64,000 nt of DNA from Alteromonas sp. LOR (GTDB lineage: Bacteria > Pseudomonadota > Gammaproteobacteria > Enterobacterales > Alteromonadaceae): the NCBI RefSeq assembly GCF_000753865.1, contig NZ_JQFW01000015.1, positions 615,916 through 679,915 of the forward strand, in the 5' to 3' direction. A program made the translations under genes and the position numbers. Positions 19,062 through 27,448 of the stretch are shown piece after piece. Position 1 is the stretch's first letter. Every line of letters starts with the position of its first letter. Under the pieces are notes generated by a model, which saw only the letters and a list, made by a program, of their open reading frames with translations, was not told the origin of the DNA and ran no database searches.

Positions 19062-19088
19062 AAAGGTCGGCGCACGCCGGCCTTTTTT
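19062..19088 (+). terminator. Intrinsic terminator of csrA
   Basis: AAAGGTCGGC (19062-19071) pairs with GCCGGCCTTT (19076-19085) around a 4-nt loop, followed by T residues. Confidence 0.9.
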
Positions 19089-19197
19089 GTTTCTGTATTT
19101 TAAAAAGGATGGTACTAGCCCAAAATTTGCCGGCAATGATTGATTGACGAGTTAACAGTAGGCGTGGGTCGTGTGATTGGTATACAATTAACGTGTT

Positions 19198-19218
19198 TTT
19201 TAAACGAATCGTTTAAAA
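19198..19218. repeat. Perfect 21-bp palindrome upstream of the tRNA cluster
   Basis: Arms TTTTAAACGA (19198-19207) and TCGTTTAAAA (19209-19218) flank one central base. It starts 56 bp before the tRNA-Ser -35 box and has no T tract of a terminator. It looks like the operator of a dimeric repressor, but no regulator gene is next to it. Confidence 0.85.
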
Positions 19219-19253
19219 TGACAGCGGACGAACACTTTCTTCCTAAAAAAGGT

Positions 19254-19281
19254 TTGACTCAGGCCAATGAATCCGTAAAAT
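19254..19281 (+). promoter_or_regulatory. Promoter of the tRNA-Ser/tRNA-Arg cluster
   Basis: TTGACT (19254-19259) and TAAAAT (19276-19281) are spaced by 16 nt and followed by a GC-rich stretch (GCATCCCGC), the discriminator type associated with stringent control of stable RNA genes. Transcription should start near 19288, just before tRNA-Ser at 19297. Confidence 0.75.
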
Positions 19282-19296
19282 GCATCCCGCACTCAA

Positions 19297-19388
<92 letters not shown>

Positions 19389-19425
19389 ATTCGTTGATAG
19401 TGGCGGTCGACAAAAAGTTTATTGC

Positions 19426-19502
19426 GCGTGTGTAGCTCAGCTGGATAGAGTACCTGGCTACGAACCAGGCGGTCGGAGGTTCGAATCCTTCCACACGCGC
19501 CA
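19426..19502 (+). tRNA. tRNA-Arg (anticodon ACG), copy 1
   Basis: 77 nt with encoded CCA. Acceptor GCGTGTG pairs with CACACGC; loop CTACGAA gives anticodon ACG, whose A34 should be edited to inosine by TadA. The second copy at 19556 is identical. Confidence 0.97.
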
Positions 19503-19555
19503 CTTATTTTGAAGCGTCACCTTTTGATGTAAAAGTCGAAAGTAAAACAGTTTAC

Positions 19556-19632
19556 GCGTGTGTAGCTCAGCTGGATAGAGTACCTGGCTACGAACCAGGC
19601 GGTCGGAGGTTCGAATCCTTCCACACGCGCCA
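19556..19632 (+). tRNA. tRNA-Arg (anticodon ACG), copy 2
   Basis: Identical in sequence to the copy at 19426-19502, separated by 53 nt of unrelated sequence. It is the last member of the tRNA transcript and is followed directly by a terminator. Confidence 0.97.
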
Positions 19633-19640
19633 TATAAGAA

Positions 19641-19668
19641 AGCCCACCTCATTGAGGTGGGTTTTTTT
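19641..19668 (+). terminator. Terminator of the tRNA cluster
   Basis: CCCACCTC (19643-19650) and GAGGTGGG (19654-19661) form a perfect stem with a 3-nt loop and a run of T. Confidence 0.92.
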
Positions 19669-19906
19669 ATGCCTGCCTCAAAATGACCCAAGCTCCCTCA
19701 TTTCTACATGGCGTGCACTAATGCACTCTTTTTAATTATTCTCTTTTTACATATTCTCTTTTAAAAATTGTGCACCTTTGCACTTGCTAAAATCACAATC
19801 AAAAACCGACAGTTTTCATCTTTATGGCATTTATCACATTGCGTTGTTGAGTTTTTATAAACCCCATGATAGTTATTTATCTTAGATTTTATTAAAGCGA
19901 GTTCAC

Positions 19907-20176
19907 ATGGACACCGATTCAGTCACTAGCCTGCTAATGGAAGCGGCTTCACTTATGCTAATAGGTATGCTGTTTGTATTTTCCTTTCTTGGTTTACTTA
20001 TCCTAGGGATCCATCTTATTGCGCGCTTTTGTAAAGCATTCCCCGGCGAGGTTGATTCAGAGTCAGTTTCTACCAGTAGACCCAAACATTCAGCGCAGCC
20101 GGGTATTGATGGCAATATCATCGCCGCCATCTCCGCTGCTGTTCATACTCACCGTCAATCTAACAAAAATATATAG
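19907..20176 (+). CDS. oadG: Oxaloacetate decarboxylase gamma subunit
   Basis: 89 residues. One membrane segment near residues 10-36 (AASLMLIGMLFVFSFLGLLILGIHLIA), then a short polar tail, the layout of OadG. It holds the alpha and beta subunits together at the inner membrane and carries the zinc site. It is the first gene of oadGAB, with 15 nt to oadA. The sequence is variable in this family, so context carries part of the call. Confidence 0.88.
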   Translation: MDTDSVTSLLMEAASLMLIGMLFVFSFLGLLILGIHLIARFCKAFPGEVDSESVSTSRPKHSAQPGIDGNIIAAISAAVHTHRQSNKNI

Positions 20177-20191
20177 CCTCAAGGAACTACC

Positions 20192-22075
20192 ATGACAAAG
20201 CCACTCGCGCTTACCGAGCTTGTTTTACGTGATGCACATCAATCATTGCTCGCCACTCGGATGCGAATAGAGGATATGCTGCCTATCGCTGAAAAATTAG
20301 ATAGCGCTGGGTTTTGGTCTGTAGAGTCTTGGGGAGGCGCCACCTTTGACGCCTGCATTCGCTACTTAGGAGAAGATCCCTGGGAGCGTATTAGAAAACT
20401 GAAAAAGGCGATGCCAAATACCAGGCAACAAATGTTGTTACGCGGGCAGAATTTACTCGGCTATCGTCACTACGCCGACGATGTAGTGACGCGGTTTGTC
20501 GAAAGGGCTCACGAAAGCGGTGTGGACGTATTTAGAATATTCGATGCGATGAACGATATTCGCAATTTAAAAACAGCCATTAAAGCTACCATTGATAGCG
20601 GAGCCCACGCGCAGGGTACCATTTCATATACGGTGAGCCCTGTCCACGGGCTAGAAACGTGGTTAGAGATGGCCAAGCAGTTAGAAGATCTTGGCGTCCA
20701 CTCTATTTGCATTAAGGATATGGCAGGACTGCTTAAACCATACGAGTGCGAGGCTTTGATCGCGGGGCTTAAAGAGACAGTGAAAGTTCCTATTGCAATG
20801 CAGTGTCATGCAACAACAGGGTTAAGCACGGCCACTTATCAAAAGGCTATTGATGCAGGTATCGATATGCTGGATACCGCCATTTCCTCTATGAGCATGA
20901 CGTATGGTCATACGGCCACTGAGACAATGGTATCTATTGTTGAGGGTACTCAGCGAGATACGGGAATATCACTTCCACATTTAGAAGAGATCGCCAGTTA
21001 TTTTCGCGAGGTCAGAAAAAAATACAGTCAGTTTGAAGGCAGCTTGAAAGGTGTGGATGCGCGCATCCTTCTTGCTCAAGTGCCAGGTGGAATGCTCACC
21101 AACATGGAAAGCCAGCTAAAAGAGCAGGGTGCAGAAGACAAATTTGAAGAAGTATTAAAAGAAATTCCGCGGGTTCGTGAAGACCTCGGTTACATACCGT
21201 TAGTAACACCTACGTCTCAAATAGTAGGCACCCAATCTGTATTAAACGTACTCACGGGAGAGCGTTACAAAAGTATTACTAAAGAAACCGCCGGAGTTTT
21301 AAAAGGTGAGTATGGTGCGACTGCAGCGCCGGTGAACAGCGAGTTACAAGCGCGGGTGCTAGACGGAGCAGAGCCAATAACATGTCGCCCTGCTGATAAC
21401 ATTTCACCTGAACTCACTAAACTTGAAAAAGAATTAGATGAACTTGCTCACAAAAAGAACATTGCTCTGTGTGAAAGCAAAATTGATGACGTGTTGACCT
21501 ATGCACTCTTCCCTCAAATTGGTCTTAAGTTTCTTACCAATCGAGGGAACCCTGATGCATTTGAGGCTGCGCCGACGCTCGATGAGAATTCAAAGGACCA
21601 TACTAAGAGCAATACCAAGAACTCATCTTCTACTAAAAACGCTGCACAAGAGGGCCAAACCCAGCAGGTGACGTCTTCACAAGCAAATGCAGCCGCGTAT
21701 GACGTTAACGTTGATGGGAAGCTTTATCACGTAGAGGTAGCGCCTTCAGGCGCATTAAAACAAGTTTCTGAGGTGAACAGCAATACTGCAGCCAGTGCTG
21801 CTACGCCTGCAAATCAAACCCAAGCCTCGAATCAAGCTGCATCAGCATCTCAAGCAAGCGCTGCGCAAATTATTGATGCGCCATTGGCCGGAAACGTATT
21901 CAAGGTTTTGGTGCGCAATGGTGATAGCGTAGCCGAGGGAGATGTGGTCATTATTTTGGAAGCCATGAAAATGGAAACAGAGATACGCTCGGCCTATACA
22001 GGCACAGTTAGCGATATTCTCGTTAGTGATGGCGACGCTGTAAGCAGTGGGCAATCACTGATTTCGTTGGGGTAA
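20192..22075 (+). CDS. oadA: Oxaloacetate decarboxylase alpha subunit (biotin carboxyltransferase)
   Basis: 627 residues. Carboxyltransferase barrel at the N-terminus ([16 protein letters not shown] with metal-binding and substrate residues; [21 protein letters not shown]), a low-complexity linker (about 470-555, rich in S, T, N, Q, A), and a biotinyl domain with EAMKMETEI whose Lys is biotinylated. It transfers the carboxyl group of oxaloacetate to biotin; OadB then decarboxylates it and pumps sodium out. SD AAGGA precedes the ATG. The linker is unusually long and poor in bulky residues. Confidence 0.96.
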   Translation: MTKPLALTELVLRDAHQSLLATRMRIEDMLPIAEKLDSAGFWSVESWGGATFDACIRYLGEDPWERIRKLKKAMPNTRQQMLLRGQNLLGYRHYADDVVTRFVERAHESGVDVFRIFDAMNDIRNLKTAIKATIDSGAHAQGTISYTVSPVHGLETWLEMAKQLEDLGVHSICIKDMAGLLKPYECEALIAGLKETVKVPIAMQCHATTGLSTATYQKAIDAGIDMLDTAISSMSMTYGHTATETMVSIVEGTQRDTGISLPHLEEIASYFREVRKKYSQFEGSLKGVDARILLAQVPGGMLTNMESQLKEQGAEDKFEEVLKEIPRVREDLGYIPLVTPTSQIVGTQSVLNVLTGERYKSITKETAGVLKGEYGATAAPVNSELQARVLDGAEPITCRPADNISPELTKLEKELDELAHKKNIALCESKIDDVLTYALFPQIGLKFLTNRGNPDAFEAAPTLDENSKDHTKSNTKNSSSTKNAAQEGQTQQVTSSQANAAAYDVNVDGKLYHVEVAPSGALKQVSEVNSNTAASAATPANQTQASNQAASASQASAAQIIDAPLAGNVFKVLVRNGDSVAEGDVVIILEAMKMETEIRSAYTGTVSDILVSDGDAVSSGQSLISLG

Positions 22076-22078
22076 TAC

Positions 22079-23209
22079 ATGGATAAGTTACTACTGCTTT
22101 GGGATAGTACCGCACTTGCCCATTTTGAGGCTGGCCAACTCGTAATGATGTTGGTGGGCTTTGGGTTGCTCTATTTAGCCATCGTTAAGAAATTTGAGCC
22201 TCTTTTGCTGTTACCCATAGGATTTGGCGCGCTTCTCACTAATATCCCCATAGCGGGCTTCTCCGAAGCGGGAGGGTTGCTCCACTATATTTATAAAATC
22301 GGTATCGACACCGGTGTGTTCCCACTCCTTATTTTTATGGGGGTTGGGGCCATGACCGATTTTAGTGCGCTTATTGCTAATCCAAGAATGCTATTACTGG
22401 GCGCGGCAGCTCAATTTGGCATTTTCGCTACGCTCTTTGGTGCCATCGCTTTAAATTTGCTGCCAGGTTTTGAGTTTACCTTAAAAGACGCCAGTGCTAT
22501 CGCTATTATCGGTGGAGCCGATGGGCCTACCGCAATATTCCTTGCTTCTCGTTTAGCGCCGGACTTACTAGGTGCCATCGCCGTTGCGGCATATTCGTAC
22601 ATGGCATTAGTGCCCATTATTCAGCCTCCTATTATGAAAGCTCTTACTACCAAAGCTGAGCGAGAGATTAAGATGGGGCAATTGCGCTTTGTTTCTAAAC
22701 GAGAAAAGATAATTTTTCCTCTGGCGGTGTTGTTCCTAACGATTTTATTTTTACCTGCGGCAACCCCTCTTGTAGGCATGTTCTGTTTCGGTAACTTAAT
22801 GAAAGAGTGTGGTGTTGTAGACCGGCTGAGCAATACAGCACAAAACGAACTTATTAATACAGTGACAATCTTTCTTGGTCTTGCTGTTGGCTCGAAGTTA
22901 TCGGCTGAGGCGTTCCTCACGGTAGAAACCCTTGGCATTCTCGGGCTAGGTGCTATTGCTTTTGCAATTGGTACGGCAACCGGTGTGCTCATGGCAAAAT
23001 TAATGAGTCGGTTAAGTGGCAATGCGATCAACCCGTTGATTGGAGCCGCGGGTGTATCTGCTGTGCCAATGGCCGCGCGAGTAGTCAATAAAGTGGGTCT
23101 AGAAGCCAATCCTCATAATTTCTTACTTATGCACGCTATGGGGCCTAATGTGGCTGGCGTGTTAGGCTCAGCAGTGGCCGCAGGTATATTACTAGCTCTC
23201 GTAGGATAA
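22079..23209 (+). CDS. oadB: Oxaloacetate decarboxylase beta subunit, sodium pump
   Basis: 376 residues with about nine to eleven membrane segments. The signature [17 protein letters not shown] carries the aspartate needed for sodium transport, and [18 protein letters not shown] is also conserved. It decarboxylates carboxybiotin on OadA and expels Na+. The gene starts 3 nt after oadA, so translation is coupled. A terminator follows at 23236. Confidence 0.96.
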   Translation: MDKLLLLWDSTALAHFEAGQLVMMLVGFGLLYLAIVKKFEPLLLLPIGFGALLTNIPIAGFSEAGGLLHYIYKIGIDTGVFPLLIFMGVGAMTDFSALIANPRMLLLGAAAQFGIFATLFGAIALNLLPGFEFTLKDASAIAIIGGADGPTAIFLASRLAPDLLGAIAVAAYSYMALVPIIQPPIMKALTTKAEREIKMGQLRFVSKREKIIFPLAVLFLTILFLPAATPLVGMFCFGNLMKECGVVDRLSNTAQNELINTVTIFLGLAVGSKLSAEAFLTVETLGILGLGAIAFAIGTATGVLMAKLMSRLSGNAINPLIGAAGVSAVPMAARVVNKVGLEANPHNFLLMHAMGPNVAGVLGSAVAAGILLALVG

Positions 23210-23227
23210 CTAGCTCTCGAAGGATAA
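23192..23227. repeat. 18-bp tandem duplication at the oadB stop
   Basis: CTAGCTCTCGTAGGATAA (23192-23209, ending in the oadB stop) is followed at once by CTAGCTCTCGAAGGATAA (23210-23227), differing at one base. Confidence 0.93.
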
Positions 23228-23235
23228 TAATGATT

Positions 23236-23267
23236 AGCGCGGTAGAGCTCAACCCTGCCGCGCTTTT
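23236..23267 (+). terminator. Intrinsic terminator of oadGAB
   Basis: AGCGCGGTAG (23236-23245) pairs with CTGCCGCGCT (23255-23264), one G-U pair, followed by TTT. Confidence 0.82.
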
Positions 23268-23386
23268 GCCAGAAGTATAGAGTGCGCGCAGGGCTGGGTT
23301 TCAATAGAGCAGGTGCCGGCAAAGCAAGGTGCTAGCAGTATCGGGAGCTAGCAGGATATGAAACCAGCAGGATAAGGCTATTTGAC

Positions 23387-23596
23387 TTACAAAATGAATC
23401 CAGAAGATGTGTGTACTGCTGCGGCCGCTGTTGCCGCACCCAGTAACGTAACCACGCCAGCACCGGCTAAAAACGTACCTAACTTCTTAGCAAACGATCT
23501 ATTTTTTGACCGCGCTTGCAGCTTTTGCGAAAAAAACGAAGTAAGAATAAAAATTGCACCAGCAATAACTGCATAGCTCACGTAAGTCATCAACAT
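23387..23596 (-). CDS. Small predicted two-segment membrane protein, unknown function
   Basis: 69 residues, not recognised. Two hydrophobic stretches (about 5-23 and 41-62) flank a basic loop QKLQARSKNRSFAKKLG; this positive-inside pattern fits a helical hairpin in the inner membrane. The second segment is Ala/Gly rich. A purine-rich GGGAAA lies about 8 nt before the start. The opposite-strand frame is Ala/Pro rich and less protein-like. Neighbours are oadB (convergent) and sapF (same strand, downstream of it), without evident functional link. Confidence 0.55.
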   Translation of the reverse strand: MLMTYVSYAVIAGAIFILTSFFSQKLQARSKNRSFAKKLGTFLAGAGVVTLLGAATAAAAVHTSSGFIL

Positions 23597-23736
23597 AACA
23601 TTTTCCCATTATTTAAATGTGTAATGTTTGTTTCGTTCGACACAGAGTAAACGTTCATTTTCATGAGTTACATTATGTTAACAAATCGAAGGTTGTGACC
23701 GCTTTTAATATTGCCTTTCGCTTTCGATATTATTGA

Positions 23737-24543
23737 TTAGCGAATGGTTTGCTGTGGCACAAGAGAGTGGTAGGCAGTCACGAGTTTTTTAGTCCGAGTG
23801 TGTTGGGGCCAACGAAATATAGTTTCTGTTTTGCCTTCTTCAACAATTTGACCGCGCTCCATTACAATAACTTTATCTGCAATATGGCGCACAATACCCA
23901 AATTGTGACTAATAAAGATAAACGCCAAACCAAGCTCTTGTTGCAACTCTAAAATCAAATTGACAGTTTGCGAGCGAATAGAGGGATCAAGGGCGGCAAA
24001 AGGCTCATCTGCTACCAAAACTTTGGGTTTGAGCATGATTGCGCGAGCAAGTGCAATACGCTGCTGCTGACCGTCTGAGAGCATATTCCGATAAAAGTAG
24101 AAGTGCTCTCTTAACAATCCTACTTTGACGAGGGTATCTTCAATGATTTTCTTACGCTCGTTAGATTCCAGCGTGGTATTCAATCGCAAAGGCTCATCGA
24201 GTATACGGCCCACCGGAACCGAAGGGTTCATGGTTTCGTTACTGTGCTGCAATATCATCCGAATGTCATGCGTTCGCTTTCGCTGACCGTCTTTTGATTT
24301 ATATTTGGCTAAATACTTGTGCTCATTAATTTCTATTTCGCCCTCGTCAGCACGAACGGCGCCCACAAGTAGTTTGGCTAACAGTGATTTACCAGAACGA
24401 TTCTCGCCAATAATAGCTACGGTTTCTCCGCGTTTAACCGTTAGGTCTATGGGGCCAAGCTCAAAAACTTCAGGCCGTTTTAACCACCGCTTGTTTTCAT
24501 TGTGTAGAAACCTAAGTTGCTTTACCTGCATAACGTCGGTCAT
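23737..24543 (-). CDS. sapF: SapF, ABC transporter ATP-binding protein
   Basis: 268 residues starting MTDVMQVKQLRF at 24543. GGAG lies 6 nt upstream and the ATG overlaps the sapD stop as ATGA, so I reject the longer frame to 24642. Walker A GENRSGKS, degenerate signature LSDGQQQR, Walker B VLVADEP and switch His (FISHN) are present. It is one of two ATPases of the SapABCDF peptide importer, linked in other bacteria to antimicrobial peptide resistance and potassium or putrescine transport. It is the last gene of a five-gene minus-strand operon. Confidence 0.93.
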   Translation of the reverse strand: MTDVMQVKQLRFLHNENKRWLKRPEVFELGPIDLTVKRGETVAIIGENRSGKSLLAKLLVGAVRADEGEIEINEHKYLAKYKSKDGQRKRTHDIRMILQHSNETMNPSVPVGRILDEPLRLNTTLESNERKKIIEDTLVKVGLLREHFYFYRNMLSDGQQQRIALARAIMLKPKVLVADEPFAALDPSIRSQTVNLILELQQELGLAFIFISHNLGIVRHIADKVIVMERGQIVEEGKTETIFRWPQHTRTKKLVTAYHSLVPQQTIR

Positions 24544-25535
24544 AGTTTCTCCATATGCAAAGGATAATGGCAACTGTAGCTGTGATCGTGGATGCGCCTT
24601 ACTGCTGGTGTTTGTACGCAAGCACGTTGTGCTCGGGGGCATCGTGGACCTAATCGACAGCCAATAGGCAAATGCTGCAAGGTGGGTATTGACCCAGCAA
24701 TGGTGGGCAAATGAGACTTAGGCGGTAAATCCTTCCTAAAGCTTGGGGCACTATCAAGCAGAGCCTTTGTGTACGGGTGCAGCGGCCGCTTTTTAATATG
24801 CTTCATTTTACCTGATTCCACCGTTTGTCCTGCGTATAGCACCGTCATCGTATGCGACATGCTGGCGATGGCAAGAAGGTCGTGACTCACAAATAAAATA
24901 GACAGAGACCGGGTTTGATTTAAGCGAGTGAACAACTTCAGAATTTGTGTCTTTGTCGTTGGCTCCATGCCACGTGTAGGATCATCAGCAATGAGCAGTT
25001 TAGGTTGTGAAACCAGCGCCATGGCAATCATAAATTTTTGACCAATATCGCTTGGAATTTGGTGGGGATAGGCGCTTAAGTAGTGCTTGTGATGTTTTAT
25101 TCCTACTTTATGTACCGTGCTGATAGCAATTTTTCTGCGTTGTTGAGCGCGTTGCCAAAACCATCGCCCCTGAATAAACTCACTGGGAATACTTTCTTCT
25201 AGCTGTTCACCAAGCGTTGCAGAGGGGTCTAAACTGGTTTGCGGGTTTTGAAATACCACCGCAATTTCCCGTCTCATCACCTCACGACGTTGTTGAGAAG
25301 ACATACCGAGAAGATTTTCACCATTCCAACTCATTCTGTCTGCGGTAACCGACCACTCTGAGGGCAGGGCCCCACATATTGCAGATACGATTAAACTCTT
25401 GCCTGAGCCAGACTCACCCACTAATGCGCGAATTTCTCCAGTGCTCACCGTTAGATTGACTTTATCCAAAGCTTTAATGGTGCCCTCACTACTATGCATT
25501 TCTAGCGTCAGGTTTTTTATATCTAACATTGGCAT
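24540..25535 (-). CDS. sapD: SapD, ABC transporter ATP-binding protein
   Basis: 331 residues. Walker A GESGSGKS, Q-loop FQNPQTSLDP, and C-terminal oligopeptide-binding ATPase extension with cysteines in GCRLGPRCPRAQRAC, as in Opp/Sap ATPases. The signature (IPSDIGQK) is degenerate, as in other SapD proteins. The residue after the Walker B aspartate is Asp instead of the usual Glu (LLIADDPT), confirmed in the DNA as GAT GAT. It is separated from sapC by 1 nt and overlaps sapF by 4 nt. Confidence 0.93.
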   Translation of the reverse strand: MPMLDIKNLTLEMHSSEGTIKALDKVNLTVSTGEIRALVGESGSGKSLIVSAICGALPSEWSVTADRMSWNGENLLGMSSQQRREVMRREIAVVFQNPQTSLDPSATLGEQLEESIPSEFIQGRWFWQRAQQRRKIAISTVHKVGIKHHKHYLSAYPHQIPSDIGQKFMIAMALVSQPKLLIADDPTRGMEPTTKTQILKLFTRLNQTRSLSILFVSHDLLAIASMSHTMTVLYAGQTVESGKMKHIKKRPLHPYTKALLDSAPSFRKDLPPKSHLPTIAGSIPTLQHLPIGCRLGPRCPRAQRACVQTPAVRRIHDHSYSCHYPLHMEKL

Positions 25536-25536
25536 T

Positions 25537-26430
25537 TTAGTGATTTACCCTTTTTCTCAAGGCTGAGCGAAGACCGTCACCAACCACATTGATTGAAAGC
25601 ACCAAGAAGAAAATTGCCATACCGGGAAGCGCGACATTCCATGGGGCTAAATAGGTCACATCCAGTCCGTCTGATAGTATTGCCCCGAGTTCCGGCAGCG
25701 GGGATTGTGCTCCGAGGTTTAAAAATCCCAGTGCCGAAATATCAATAACGGCGATAGAAAGCGCTATCGTTCCTTGCACTACCAGCATTTCAGTCATGTT
25801 GGGTAAAATGGAATAGGTAAATAATTGCCATTTGTTCGCACCGTCTAGCTTCGACGCCACAATGTAATCTTTTTTCATTTCAGTGCGCACGAGGCTCCGG
25901 GTGTGGTGAACAAACTGAGGTATGAGCGCGAGAGTAATTGCCCACATGCTGTTCACCAGTCCAGTACCAAAAATAGCCACAATAATAATAGCGATAAGTA
26001 ACGTGGGAATTGCCATTAGCGCGTCTGGCAGGTGGTTGGCAATACTTGAACGAACGCCGCGAAGCATGCCCGCAAAAGCGCCGAGGCTTACGCCAACCAG
26101 CATGGCCAATACCACGGTAATAAATGCAGAGCCTAGCGTTACTCGGCACCCATAGATTACGCGAGTAAAGAGGTCTCTCCCTAAGGAGTCGGTGCCGAAT
26201 AAATGGGAAATTGAACCATTACCCGTCCAACTTGGTGGTACTAACAGGCCATCGATATTTTGTTCATTAACCCCATAAGGCGTTAACAACGGAGCAAACA
26301 ACGCAAATACAACAAACACGCAAAGCAGCACAGCACCTGCCATTGCAATGTGACTCTCTTTAAACGCGCGCCACGTGCGCTGCCATGGCGAGGGGTGAAA
26401 TTCTTCTTCGTACAAACTATATTGCGGCAT
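25537..26430 (-). CDS. sapC: SapC, inner-membrane permease
   Basis: 297 residues from MPQYSLYEEEFHPSPW, matching SapC starts; the longer frame to 26478 has no family support. OppC-like N-terminal segment with about six membrane helices, LFGTDSLGRDLFTRV, and the EAA-type loop SKLDGANKWQLFTYSILPN. It pairs with SapB to form the membrane channel. The start lies within the end of sapB (14-nt overlap), indicating coupled translation. Confidence 0.93.
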   Translation of the reverse strand: MPQYSLYEEEFHPSPWQRTWRAFKESHIAMAGAVLLCVFVVFALFAPLLTPYGVNEQNIDGLLVPPSWTGNGSISHLFGTDSLGRDLFTRVIYGCRVTLGSAFITVVLAMLVGVSLGAFAGMLRGVRSSIANHLPDALMAIPTLLIAIIIVAIFGTGLVNSMWAITLALIPQFVHHTRSLVRTEMKKDYIVASKLDGANKWQLFTYSILPNMTEMLVVQGTIALSIAVIDISALGFLNLGAQSPLPELGAILSDGLDVTYLAPWNVALPGMAIFFLVLSINVVGDGLRSALRKRVNH

Positions 26431-27448
26431 GCTCGTACTTCTCTCTGCTAGGATCGATAAGTCGATTAAACATATCAACCGTAATGGTAAGGGTGATAAC
26501 CAGCGTCGATACTGACAGCATGCCTACTCGTAGCGCAGGATAGTCCCGCTGATAAATAGCCTGAATTAACCAATTGCCAATTCCCGGCCACGAAAATAGT
26601 GTCTCAACGATCATTGTGTTGGTTATAAGGGTCGTAATCTGAATTGCCATCAGTGGCAATATAGGAAGCAAAGCGTTTCTTAAAATGTGTCGAAAGAAAA
26701 TCTGCCAACCTGACAATCCTCTAGACACTGCTGCAGCAATGTAGGGTTGATGCCTAGCATCAATAACCGAGCGCCGAGTTATTCGCACCATGGAAGCGGT
26801 TGAAACTGCGCCAATAGCAACGGTGGGAAGGGTTAAATGGGACAGGGCATCTTTAAATGCCAGGCTTTTGTTTTGCATGTCAGAAAGTAAAATATCCAGC
26901 AGTATGAAGCCGCTTACAGGCTCTACATCGAATAGCAAACTTATTCGACCAGAAAGAGGCGCTTTGTCTAATTGCAGACTGAACACAAGAATTAGCAAGA
27001 GCGCTAGCCAAAAAACAGGAAAAGAATAGGTGGTGATGCTGCTCGTGTTAATTATGTAGTCAGAAGTTGAGTAGCAGCGCATTCCAGCGTAGTACCCCAG
27101 AGGAATACCAACAAAAAGGGCAATCATGATTGAATAAGTGGCAAGCTCAATGGTAGCGGGCATTGCTATGCCAATCTCATCTCTCAAGGCAATGCCCGAG
27201 GTAAAGCTATACCCCCAGTCTCCCGCAAATAGGTTAGAGAGGTAATAGAAAAACTGAATAAAATAAGACTGGTCAAGGCGGAACTGACGTTCTAAAGCAA
27301 GACGCTGAGCGTCATTGGCAGGAACAATGCCAGTGAGGTTTTCTAACACATCACCAGGAAATAAATAGGCCAGCGAGAACGACATGACGGCTAACACTAA
27401 AAGCGTCAGGACAAAGAGAATGCTGTAGCGTGCTAAAATCCGAATCAC
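26417..27448 (-). CDS. sapB: SapB, inner-membrane permease
   Basis: 343 residues, GTG start overlapping the sapA stop by 4 nt. OppB/DppB-type permease: MIRILARYSILFVLTLLVLAVMSF first helix, periplasmic loop with Pro/Asp, and loop VSRGLSGWQIFFRHILRNALLPILP, which contacts the ATPases. About six membrane segments. Confidence 0.94.
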   Translation of the reverse strand: MIRILARYSILFVLTLLVLAVMSFSLAYLFPGDVLENLTGIVPANDAQRLALERQFRLDQSYFIQFFYYLSNLFAGDWGYSFTSGIALRDEIGIAMPATIELATYSIMIALFVGIPLGYYAGMRCYSTSDYIINTSSITTYSFPVFWLALLLILVFSLQLDKAPLSGRISLLFDVEPVSGFILLDILLSDMQNKSLAFKDALSHLTLPTVAIGAVSTASMVRITRRSVIDARHQPYIAAAVSRGLSGWQIFFRHILRNALLPILPLMAIQITTLITNTMIVETLFSWPGIGNWLIQAIYQRDYPALRVGMLSVSTLVITLTITVDMFNRLIDPSREKYEHAAI

